Part shown: positions 41,564 through 49,161 of the stretch, piece after piece
Position numbering within the stretch: the stretch's first letter is position 1
Layout: each line of letters begins with the position of its first letter
Source: an uncultured Lachnospiraceae bacterium
GTDB lineage: Bacteria > Bacillota > Clostridia > Lachnospirales > Lachnospiraceae
DNA: 64,000 bases
Assembly: GCA_900548905.1 (NCBI GenBank)
Contig: URMK01000032.1
Span: 7,167 to 71,166 of the forward strand
Direction of reading: 5' to 3'
Notes under the pieces: generated by a model
What the model was told of the DNA's origin: nothing
The model's database searches: none
The model's input: only the letters and a program-made list of their open reading frames with translations
Translations under genes and position numbers: made by a program

Positions 41564-43228
41564 TTATTGCACGATATCCCAGTTCTGTACGTCGTTAAAG
41601 AATCCGTATACACTGGGAACCGCTCCTGTCAGGCGCTTGTTTACCGCTCCCTGTGCACTGATGATATAGGCGGAAATCATAGGGACATCTTCCTGTACTT
41701 TTTTATCGACGATGGAATAAAGGCCTTTGATCTCTTCCACATCGCTTGTCAGCTGGGTGGAGGTCAGCGCGTTGGTAACTTCTTCGTCCCCATAGCCGGT
41801 CCAGCTGCCTTCGCCTCCCAGCAGCCATGCCACATCGGGATAAGGATCCACGGGTGCATACGTATACTGTACGGCCAGGATATCATAATCTCTTGAGCCT
41901 CCCACGGACATCAGTGTGGCAAAATCCACAGTCTGGACTTCCGCTTTGATGCCTACGGCCGCCCACTGGGCCGCCATTACGGTCGCCGCGTTCACAAAGG
42001 TGCTGTCACCGGAATTCACATAAAAGCGGAGCGTCTGGGAACCGTCCCAGCCGGCCTCTTCCAAAAGGGCCTTTGCTTTTTCCGGATCATAGGTAATCGG
42101 AGTGATGCTGTCATCGTAAAAAGGGCTGGCACTGGACAGGAAACCATCCACGACTTCCCCGTGCCCGTTCAGCAGCTCCGTCAGGATCTGCTCTCTGTTA
42201 ATAGCATACAGCATGGCCTGGCGCACCCTTACATCCGGCACGTTTGCGGTCTGGATGAACATGGACTGGTTGGTCACGGGAGAACCGTAAACCACTTCCA
42301 CATTTTCAAGAGCTTCCACGCTGGCATAATCCTCCGGAGGGATTACACTCATGGTATGCTGGGTAATATCGATTTCGCCGGACTGCAGACCTGCATACAG
42401 CTGGCTGCCATCCACGATTTTAATATTCAGCCTGTCAATTTTAGGGGCGCCTCTCCAGTAATCCGCATTTGCCTGATAGGAAATATAATGATCCACATCA
42501 AACTCCGTCACATAAAAGGGGCCGCTTACAACATCCGGTTTGTTGAACCATTCTGCTGTGGAAAGCTCTTCCTCGCTGTACTTTTCAATCACATGCTTGG
42601 GAAGGGTCAGCAGATATCTCGCATAAGAGTTCTGGAAGGTCGTCAGGGACATGGATTCCTTTGTGGTAAACTGTACGGTCTTCTCATCAATTACCTGGAC
42701 ACCGTCCACGCTGTCCGCGCCGGCTTCCACAAATCCGTCCTCGCCCACGCCTTCAAACACATAATACATCATGGAAGTATTGTTGATTACCGGACTGGTC
42801 AGCCGGAGAGCCGTGTAAGCCACATCCTCCGCCGTTATGGGCGTTCCGTCGGACCAGACTGCCGCATCATCGATATGGACTATAAAATTACGGTTATCCT
42901 CCGTGGTGATGGAATCCGCCAGCATTCCCTGGAAGTTCAGATCCGCATCCAGCTCCATCAGAGGAAGGAACATAAGAGCCGTTGCATATTTATTGATTTC
43001 CCCGCCGTTTAACAAAAGCGGATTCAGGCTGTTCAGGGTATCCGTCACACCCACGTTCACAATTTTCTCACCGGAATTACCGGCAGGCTGCGTGGAAGCG
43101 GTACTTTCCCCGCCGGCTGCGCTTTCGGCAGCTGCGCCGCCGTCTGCGGCACCGCCGCAGGCTGCCAGAGATAAGGCCATAACGGCTGCAAGCAGCAGGC
43201 TTAAGGTCTTGCTTACAAATCTTTTCAT
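41564..43228 (-). CDS. oppA: Oligopeptide-binding lipoprotein (family 5 solute-binding protein)
   Basis: A 554-residue binding protein with lipobox ALSLAACGG (Cys24) and an Ala/Ser/Gly linker. The SBP_bac_5 body includes LMELDADLNFQGMLADS, VWSDGTPITAEDVAYT and FNKPDVVSGPFYVTEFD. It captures peptides (or, in some relatives, nickel chelates or oligosaccharides) at the membrane surface. It is the first gene of the operon OppA-OppD-OppF-OppB-OppC, with AGGAGTAAC before the ATG. The downstream M20 amidohydrolase supports a peptide or N-acyl-amino-acid substrate (inference). Confidence 0.92.
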   Translation of the reverse strand: MKRFVSKTLSLLLAAVMALSLAACGGAADGGAAAESAAGGESTASTQPAGNSGEKIVNVGVTDTLNSLNPLLLNGGEINKYATALMFLPLMELDADLNFQGMLADSITTEDNRNFIVHIDDAAVWSDGTPITAEDVAYTALRLTSPVINNTSMMYYVFEGVGEDGFVEAGADSVDGVQVIDEKTVQFTTKESMSLTTFQNSYARYLLTLPKHVIEKYSEEELSTAEWFNKPDVVSGPFYVTEFDVDHYISYQANADYWRGAPKIDRLNIKIVDGSQLYAGLQSGEIDITQHTMSVIPPEDYASVEALENVEVVYGSPVTNQSMFIQTANVPDVRVRQAMLYAINREQILTELLNGHGEVVDGFLSSASPFYDDSITPITYDPEKAKALLEEAGWDGSQTLRFYVNSGDSTFVNAATVMAAQWAAVGIKAEVQTVDFATLMSVGGSRDYDILAVQYTYAPVDPYPDVAWLLGGEGSWTGYGDEEVTNALTSTQLTSDVEEIKGLYSIVDKKVQEDVPMISAYIISAQGAVNKRLTGAVPSVYGFFNDVQNWDIVQ

Positions 43229-43499
43229 AGTTACTCCTCCTTCACTTTTTACGTATCCCTACGTATTATAAATAATATAGATACTATAGTTTTCCTACCT
43301 GACAGATATGAAATAAATTGGTTTATTATATCGTTACACAACCCCCTTGTCAAGATTTTCTAAAAAAAAGTTATGCCTAATCGCTGTACTTTTCTTGACA
43401 AAACGGGCCCATAGGGTTATATTACAATCACTTTGCGTTTTCTGTCCTTTTTACAACCCTATCTATTTTACTACACTCTGTGAAAAAGGTACAATAAAA
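43229..43499. promoter_or_regulatory. Divergent promoter region of the oligopeptide operon
   Basis: This AT-rich 271-bp stretch between divergent genes contains two copies of the self-complementary hexamer TACGTA separated by four bases (about 43250-43265), close to the binding-protein start, and TATAAT-like sequence on the minus strand just beyond. A repressor site is possible. Nothing coding is seen. Confidence 0.35.
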
Positions 43500-44105
43500 A
43501 TGAAAAACTTTTTAATTTATCAGTCCTCGGAATATGACTGCGGCCCCGTTTCCCTTATCAACGGCATCCGCTATTTATTTGACCGGGAAGAAATATATCC
43601 CGATGTCATTAAATTTATTATGCTCTATTGTATGGATACTTATAATGAAGCGGGGGAACTTTGCAAACACGGCACCTCCGCAGCGGCTATGAATTTCGTT
43701 TCCAGCTGGCTGAACCATTTCAGTCAGGTCAAGCCGTTTCCCATCCATTGTGAGTTCCTGTCCGGCGAAACCGTGACCATCACAAAAGGGAACCAGATAT
43801 ATAATGCCCTCCGGCAGGGGGGTGTGGTTTTGCTGCACGTCTTTCTGGAGGTCGGCCATTATGTACTTCTCACAGGGATAGAGGATGACAGGGTCCTTCT
43901 GTTTGATCCTTATTATGAGGAAGAGGGCACCCCGGAATTCGACGCGGAATATTATACGGAAGGCATCACCTTTATTAACGACCAGCCTAAAAAAGCAAAC
44001 CGGGCAGTCTCGATAGAGAGGCTGAACCGGTTCGGTAAGAACTATTATGAAATGGGAGATTACTCCTGCCGGGAAGCCCTGATTATGTTTAATACCGGAA
44101 AATAA
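43500..44105 (+). CDS. Stand-alone C39-like cysteine peptidase
   Basis: A 201-residue papain-fold protein. The N-terminus SSEYDCGPVSLINGIRYL has the catalytic Cys14 in the C39 peptidase motif, His120 lies in EVGHYVLLTGIEDD and the third residue is Asp in LLFDPYYEE. Unlike bacteriocin ABC exporters there is no membrane or ATPase part, and no signal peptide, so it acts in the cytoplasm. No leader-peptide gene is visible nearby. The frame stretches 51 codons further upstream, but AAAAAGGT before the ATG at 43500 and the motif position favour this start. The substrate is unknown. Confidence 0.8.
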   Translation: MKNFLIYQSSEYDCGPVSLINGIRYLFDREEIYPDVIKFIMLYCMDTYNEAGELCKHGTSAAAMNFVSSWLNHFSQVKPFPIHCEFLSGETVTITKGNQIYNALRQGGVVLLHVFLEVGHYVLLTGIEDDRVLLFDPYYEEEGTPEFDAEYYTEGITFINDQPKKANRAVSIERLNRFGKNYYEMGDYSCREALIMFNTGK

Positions 44106-44118
44106 TAGAAAGCCCCCT

Positions 44119-45093
44119 TTAATGAAACACGGCTTTTATCCACTGATGGGCAAGCACCGGCCATATAACCACTTCATCATTGGGGCTGTTTTCCGCAAGA
44201 AGCGCGTCCGTTTCCTCTTTACCGCGTTCGAACTGAGGAAGAAAGCTTTCCTTCACCTCCTCGGATACCGGAATGGTTCCATTCTTCACCTTTTCTGCTA
44301 TTTGCAATGTCTGTTCCATCGTATAGGGATCACCGTATTCTCCTTTTGCCCACTTTTCATCAGCCAGGGAAAGGCCGTGCCTGCCGGCAGAAAATACATG
44401 ATGGGCAAAGGGTACTCCCTGTTCCTTCAACGCCTCTGCAAACAGATAGCTGTTTTCCACGGGCACTGCGTCGTCCGTAGCTGTCTGCCACAAAAAACAG
44501 GGCGGGGTCTCGGGCGTAACCTGCTTCTCCAGCGACATATATTCCAGCTGTTCCTCCGACGCATCCGCTCCCAGCAGCGCCTGGAAGGATCCTCTGTGTG
44601 CCTTGTCCCCCGCCGTAATAACCGGATAGGACAGGACAGCGGCATCCGGCCGGTTGGAAAAGCAGCCGTATCTGTCATCTGCCACATCCTTGTAATGGAC
44701 ACAGACGCTGGCACAAAGATGACCGCCTGCCGAGAAACCGCACAGGAATACTCTGCCGGGATCGATATGGTATCCGTCCGCCCGGCTTCTTATCAGCCGG
44801 ACGGCCCTGGACAGATCCTTCATAGGCTGTTCCTTTAAAGGCTCCAGCATCAACGGATTGGTAGTATATGTCAGGACAAAGGCATTGTAGCCCTTTCCGT
44901 AAAATTCCATCGCCACAATTTCCCCCTCGGTTGGCGATACCACACAATAACCGCCTCCCGGAACCACAAGCATACAGGGCCTTGTCTGTGTATCCTCCTC
45001 ATGGATATACCCTACCAGATTGGGTACGAACTCAAACGCAAGGGGATATCCGTATTCCCCCTCCTCCCATATTACCAGTTTTTCCTTTTTCAT
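44119..45093 (-). CDS. Alpha/beta-hydrolase, putative carbohydrate esterase
   Basis: A 324-residue intracellular esterase of the BD-FAE/acetyl-xylan-esterase-like kind. The oxyanion motif is VVPGGGYCVVSPTEGE, the nucleophile Ser121 is in CGFSAGGHLC, and the acid and histidine are in TATDDAVPVENS and SAGRHGLSL. It probably removes acetyl or aromatic esters from imported sugars. The ATG at 45093 has AGGAGACAGGAAGAT upstream; the frame extends 19 codons further without support. It is adjacent to an AraC gene in the opposite direction. Confidence 0.88.
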   Translation of the reverse strand: MKKEKLVIWEEGEYGYPLAFEFVPNLVGYIHEEDTQTRPCMLVVPGGGYCVVSPTEGEIVAMEFYGKGYNAFVLTYTTNPLMLEPLKEQPMKDLSRAVRLIRSRADGYHIDPGRVFLCGFSAGGHLCASVCVHYKDVADDRYGCFSNRPDAAVLSYPVITAGDKAHRGSFQALLGADASEEQLEYMSLEKQVTPETPPCFLWQTATDDAVPVENSYLFAEALKEQGVPFAHHVFSAGRHGLSLADEKWAKGEYGDPYTMEQTLQIAEKVKNGTIPVSEEVKESFLPQFERGKEETDALLAENSPNDEVVIWPVLAHQWIKAVFH

Positions 45094-45131
45094 ATCTTCC
45101 TGTCTCCTTTTCCGTCCTTTTTTCCTTTCCC

Positions 45132-45176
45132 CGAGCGTGTGTCTGAACATTGCGTTCAGCAGACGTCCGGCACACT
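45132..45176. repeat. Relic of a family B-like left end
   Basis: GAGCGTGTGTCTGAACATTG followed by CGTTCAGCAGACG aligns with the left end of the element at 37538 (GAGCGTGTTTGAAAATTGC, then TTTCTGCAAGATG). No right end is seen. It is a diverged or half copy in the gap between the esterase and AraC genes. Confidence 0.4.
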
Positions 45177-45318
45177 ATCCTTTTATGCACATGCATCGCC
45201 GTGTTTTATCGGTTTATACACATACATACTATAATAAACGTTTTGTCTCTTGATTTCTATCCTGAATCACTAATAATTTCAGTTTTGGGGAGTAACCGTT
45301 GCAGCAGGAAGATGATTC

Positions 45319-45407
45319 TTGCTATTTTCCTCCGGGGCCTATATGATAAAGTAACAATAACCCACCACCTTTTCCCCCGCCGGACGGTATTTCTGCAGGC
45401 GGGGGAA
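45319..45407 (+). promoter_or_regulatory. Promoter and leader hairpin of the AraC gene at 45437
   Basis: TTGCTA (45319-45324), a 17-base spacer and TATGAT (45342-45347) form a promoter. The leader holds a perfect 10-bp inverted repeat, TTCCCCCGCC (45372-45381) and GGCGGGGGAA (45398-45407), ending 20 bases before the ribosome site, which could regulate translation or mRNA life. The rest of the 343-bp gap shows nothing else apart from the family B relic. Confidence 0.55.
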
Positions 45408-45436
45408 CGGACAATAACGGACGGAGGAGCCTGCCA

Positions 45437-46282
45437 ATGCACTCTCATCTGTATTCCCCTGAAAAAAACATATGGCTTGAACATTTCCACTATCCTGCGG
45501 ATTATGAAATGCCCCGTTTCCATCTTCATAATGCGTATGAACTGTGTATTCCCGTCACCGGCGAATATACGCTTGTCACCATGGACGAAGCCTTCCGTAT
45601 CGGCCCCCGTGATGTGTCTTACACCCGGCCCGGCTGCATGCACAAGTCCTTTGTTTCTTCCGGCAGTGAGCTTCTTATCCTTTATTTCGGCGAACTTTTC
45701 CTCAACCGCTTTTTTACCCCGGAAAGCCGCCTCCTGCTTCTGCAGGATTTCAGGCTCACGCACTTTCGCATAAAGACGGAGGTTTTTCCCGAAGTTAAGG
45801 CCCTTTGTCTGCAACTGGGTGATCTGGCGGCAAAGAATGACTATGCCCGGATTTATCCACGGTTCGTCAGACTTGTGCATCTGTTATCCACAGAGTACCG
45901 GGAAGAGAGCAGGGAAACCGGCAGCCTTGCGGGCAGGGCAGGGCCTCTGGCCGCAGGCATCCTTTCCTATCTGGGGCAGCATTATCAGGACGCTTTCACC
46001 CTGGATGATATCGCTTCCCATTTTTTTATTACCAAATACCATTTATGCCGCGTATTTAAAGCGGCAACCGGTTCCACCGTCATGGAACACCTCAACAGCA
46101 TACGCCTGCTTCACGCGTGCCGTCTGCTGCAAAATACGGAAGAAAGCATTACCGGCATCAGCCATATCTGCGGTTTCCATTCTTCCGCTTATTTTACCAG
46201 ACTGTTCAAAGAAACCCTCGGCGTTACACCGAGGGTTTACCGGAAAAATTCCCTAACGGGGCCGGACCGGCCGGCGCGCTGA
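45437..46282 (+). CDS. AraC-family regulator with cupin-type sensor
   Basis: A 281-residue regulator: an N-terminal cupin (residues 20-130, FHYPADYEMPRFHLHNAYEL) and a C-terminal AraC HTH pair (DAFTLDDIASHFFITKYHL and ESITGISHICGFHSSAYFTRL). Proteins of this layout bind sugars and activate neighbouring hydrolase genes. ACGGAGGAG precedes the ATG. It lies between a divergent esterase and a convergent six-hairpin glycosidase; either may be a target, but no operator is proven. Confidence 0.88.
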   Translation: MHSHLYSPEKNIWLEHFHYPADYEMPRFHLHNAYELCIPVTGEYTLVTMDEAFRIGPRDVSYTRPGCMHKSFVSSGSELLILYFGELFLNRFFTPESRLLLLQDFRLTHFRIKTEVFPEVKALCLQLGDLAAKNDYARIYPRFVRLVHLLSTEYREESRETGSLAGRAGPLAAGILSYLGQHYQDAFTLDDIASHFFITKYHLCRVFKAATGSTVMEHLNSIRLLHACRLLQNTEESITGISHICGFHSSAYFTRLFKETLGVTPRVYRKNSLTGPDRPAR

Positions 46283-46338
46283 ACGCCGGGAGCAGATATC
46301 ACGCGGCAGGCAGCTTACCCGCCGCAGGCAACGGGGCA

Positions 46339-48294
46339 TCACCCCGGGATGCCTGCATATTTCAGCATGAAATACAGGCCCCAGTCCTGATCATTCGCCC
46401 ATGGGTCATAAAAACCGGCCTTACGACCGTTGACACACATGGGATACACACAGGCGCAGGAGGCACTTCCGTCCTCCCGGAACATGCTGAGGACGCCCCG
46501 GAGTGTTTTTTCCGTTTTCCGGCTGTAAATGCCGCTTCCTGCAATTTCTTCCGTCTCCCGGTATGCAAGGCCGGAAAGGGCGCTCCAGTAATGAGGAAAG
46601 GTATCGCCGAAGCATCTGCGTTTTCCGAACCAATAACCGTCCCAATGCCGGATGGCCACCTCATTCATATGATAATCCGGCTGAAACCCCTGGAATAAAT
46701 CCAGGACCGCAAGCTGCGTCCGGGCCGCTTCCCGGTAGGCCTCCTCACCGGTGAGCCGGTACAGATCACACAGGCAGGCCGCGGCGGGCGCTACGATACT
46801 CTGCTCATAATTTACCTCATGGGGCGGATAATTCTTTCCGCATCCGGCGATATAATCCCCGTGCTCCCGGAAATCCGAAAGAAGGCTGTCCGCCTCCTGC
46901 TCCATGCCGTTTTCACGCAGCAGCCCTGTCATCTCATACATGGGAATCCCAATGGCATAGAAATGACTGCCGCCGCCCCGGTAATAGGCTTTCATACAGG
47001 CATAAGCTTCTTTCAGATATTCCCTGTCTTTTTTCAGACGGAACAGCTCCAGGAACAGGACCGTGATCCAGGGGAAATTGTACATCCGCTTCCAGTCATT
47101 ATTCCGGCAGACATCATTATACACTTCTCCGGTCCGGGTATCAAAAAGCTCCCGTTTTACATAGGAAATATACGTATCCAGGCTTTGTTCCAGTGCCGGA
47201 TCCGGGTAATGCTGCAGATACAGTGCCAGCAGCGCACCCATTCCCACGCGCTCCCTTCCCCCGTTATGATCGTCCAGATGGCTGTAATACTGCTGTTTTT
47301 CCTCGTTATCATAGATCAGGTAAGCGCCGTCCAAATGGCTCTGCGGATCCCGACACTGCTGCTTTTTTGCGATGAAACGGCAGCGGCGCTCCGCCAGCTC
47401 CTGCAGCTTAGGCTGTACCAGGAAAACAGCATGGGAACGTTTTCCCCTCCACAGTATATCGTACCGGTATTCCCCTGTTCTCTTTGCCATATGCCCCTGC
47501 CCGTCCGTTTTTTCAGGCCTGTCCTCCACATAAGCCGTCCCGTTTTCCCATGCAAAAGGGATTTCCCTTTCGTTTTGCAGGATGTGAGGTTTTTCCGCCC
47601 CTTCCGCGCCTCCCACATGGGCGGTAAAGCGGACGGATTCTTCTCCAAGCAAAAGGAAAGCCGGGGCTTCTACTGTTACAAAACCGGGATATCCATTCAG
47701 CTTCTGCAGGAAGGCTTCCTTATTTTCAAACCAGAAAAGCTCCCAGGCTATCGTATACGTTTCCCCGGGATGAAGATGCAGATTTTCCGGATGCAGAAGA
47801 AATACTCCCCTGTCGTTGCTCAGCTTTTCCTCATCCCGCTCCACACTGTAGCCCTGCAGGCTTCCCTGTGTCAGAACCATGCCCAGATTCTTATTTCCTC
47901 CGCCCATACGCAGCGCGCAGATATAGCTGCTGTTTCCGCCGCACCACAGATGCGTATTGCAGCAGCCCGTCATGCAGGTGTGCGCATCTGCATAAAAATC
48001 GGGAAACGGCACATAGATGCCCAGAGAGGTTCCCAGGGACCAGATGTCGAATGGTGTCTCATTCCGGAACGTATAGGTTTCCAGCAATGTATCCCTTTCC
48101 GTAAATTCCCTGCTCACCCCAAGGCTCAGCTCCAAACCGCTTTTCACCTTCCCCCATGGCTCTTTTCCCTTCACCCAGTTCATGCCGTCCTTGTCCTTCG
48201 GATGCTGTAAGGACACAAGCTGTCCTTCCCCGTTATATTCCAGGGCAAACCCGGGATTAGTCCCTGCCGGTTTCTCATATACCGCTTCTTTCAT
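46339..48294 (-). CDS. Putative six-hairpin-fold glycoside hydrolase
   Basis: A 651-residue cytoplasmic protein without a signal peptide. An N-terminal beta-sandwich (to about residue 300) is followed by a helical alpha/alpha-barrel-like region rich in HLDDHNGGRERVGMGALLAL, EVYNDVCRNNDWKRM and WDGYWFGKRRCFGDTFPHYW, in the manner of six-hairpin glycosidases. Relatives I suspect include GH154-like beta-glucuronidases, but I cannot make a firm family call. Acidic residues in SHLDDHNG and AIRHWDGYW are candidate catalytic groups. AGGAGGAAGGC is the ribosome site. It is convergent with the AraC gene. Confidence 0.6.
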   Translation of the reverse strand: MKEAVYEKPAGTNPGFALEYNGEGQLVSLQHPKDKDGMNWVKGKEPWGKVKSGLELSLGVSREFTERDTLLETYTFRNETPFDIWSLGTSLGIYVPFPDFYADAHTCMTGCCNTHLWCGGNSSYICALRMGGGNKNLGMVLTQGSLQGYSVERDEEKLSNDRGVFLLHPENLHLHPGETYTIAWELFWFENKEAFLQKLNGYPGFVTVEAPAFLLLGEESVRFTAHVGGAEGAEKPHILQNEREIPFAWENGTAYVEDRPEKTDGQGHMAKRTGEYRYDILWRGKRSHAVFLVQPKLQELAERRCRFIAKKQQCRDPQSHLDGAYLIYDNEEKQQYYSHLDDHNGGRERVGMGALLALYLQHYPDPALEQSLDTYISYVKRELFDTRTGEVYNDVCRNNDWKRMYNFPWITVLFLELFRLKKDREYLKEAYACMKAYYRGGGSHFYAIGIPMYEMTGLLRENGMEQEADSLLSDFREHGDYIAGCGKNYPPHEVNYEQSIVAPAAACLCDLYRLTGEEAYREAARTQLAVLDLFQGFQPDYHMNEVAIRHWDGYWFGKRRCFGDTFPHYWSALSGLAYRETEEIAGSGIYSRKTEKTLRGVLSMFREDGSASCACVYPMCVNGRKAGFYDPWANDQDWGLYFMLKYAGIPG

Positions 48295-48567
48295 TGCCTT
48301 CCTCCTGTGTGCACATATTTTCTCTCCCGCAAGGCGGTCAATGCGTCCCTTTGGCCCGTTGCCGAGGAAACCGCCCAGTGAATGCGCTTTTGCGTTCGTC
48401 TGGTTTGTTTCCCGCAGGAATACAATAATTGTATAGCAATACTCTATTTTTTTCTTTCATTTTTTTGCCTTTATTCTTCAGATTTACTTCTTTTTATAAC
48501 AATATTGACATCATATGTACCTAACCAATGTTTGCCCTGTCCTGCGGGCCGTCCCCATGTTCCCAAA
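48295..48567. promoter_or_regulatory. Upstream region of the six-hairpin gene with a 13-bp palindrome
   Basis: TACAATAATTGTA (48421-48433) is a perfect 6-1-6 palindrome about 125 bases before the start at 48294, within AT-rich promoter-like sequence. It is a good candidate operator. No ORF is supported in this gap. Confidence 0.45.
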
Positions 48568-48599
48568 AACCGGCGGCCGGAATAATCCGGCCGCCGGTT
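48568..48599 (-). terminator. Terminator of the PNPOx-like gene
   Basis: A 13-bp perfect stem, AACCGGCGGCCGG (48568-48580) with its complement at 48587-48599, and a six-base loop. On the minus strand TTTTT closes the structure. It lies 75 bases after the stop at 48674. Confidence 0.85.
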
Positions 48600-48673
48600 C
48601 CTATACTGTATTGCCCCTTTCCGGTTTCCCGGGCAGCATCCCGGGACCGGTGGGGAAAGAAACAGTCTCCGTA

Positions 48674-49102
48674 TCAGGCGGTAAAATCAATATCATAACG
48701 ATGGCCGTCAGAAAACAGGACTCCGTCCGTAAGCCGGACACAGAGGATACAGGTATTCGTATCTTTAAAATCGTTATGTCCGTTGTCAATCCATTCCGCA
48801 AATGCCTTCCTGAGTTTTTCCGCAACTGCATGGTTTTCATCTTTGCAGAAATACCCCATATTGATCCCCTCTCCATGCGCGGTAAACCACTCTCCGGCTA
48901 TGGCTGCCACCGGATTTTTTTCGATCTGCTTCATTTTGTTGGAAAGGGCGTATGTAATTATATAGAAAGCCCCGTCCAAATAAAAGCCGTCCACATAACG
49001 GACATAAGGAACTCCGTCCGCTTCGGTTGCCAATGCTATTATGCTGTCTTTGCCGAAACGCTCCGTCATGATCGTCTCAGTTGCTGCCGTTAGTTTCTCC
49101 AT
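48674..49102 (-). CDS. Pyridoxamine 5'-phosphate oxidase-like flavin-binding protein
   Basis: A 142-residue split-beta-barrel protein of the PNPOx-like family. Recognisable segments are DSIIALATEADGVPYVRYVD (barrel entry), YIITYALSNKMKQIEKNP (phosphate-binding lysine) and VAAIAGEWFTAHGEGINMGY. Members bind FMN or F420-like cofactors; most in clostridia have unknown substrates. The start at 49102 has GGAGGGATAAAAG upstream. It follows the GH2 gene in the same direction after 59 bases, so it may share its transcript, though a functional link is not evident. Confidence 0.85.
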   Translation of the reverse strand: MEKLTAATETIMTERFGKDSIIALATEADGVPYVRYVDGFYLDGAFYIITYALSNKMKQIEKNPVAAIAGEWFTAHGEGINMGYFCKDENHAVAEKLRKAFAEWIDNGHNDFKDTNTCILCVRLTDGVLFSDGHRYDIDFTA

Positions 49103-49161
49103 CGCTTTTATCCCTCCGCTAATGCTGCAAATCACCAGTTGGTTACAGGATCAGCATACCA

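Noticed and set aside
46819..48210. A 463-codon plus-strand frame opposite the six-hairpin gene.
   Set aside because: His/Pro/Arg-rich translation without domain or ribosome site; antisense of a better-supported gene.
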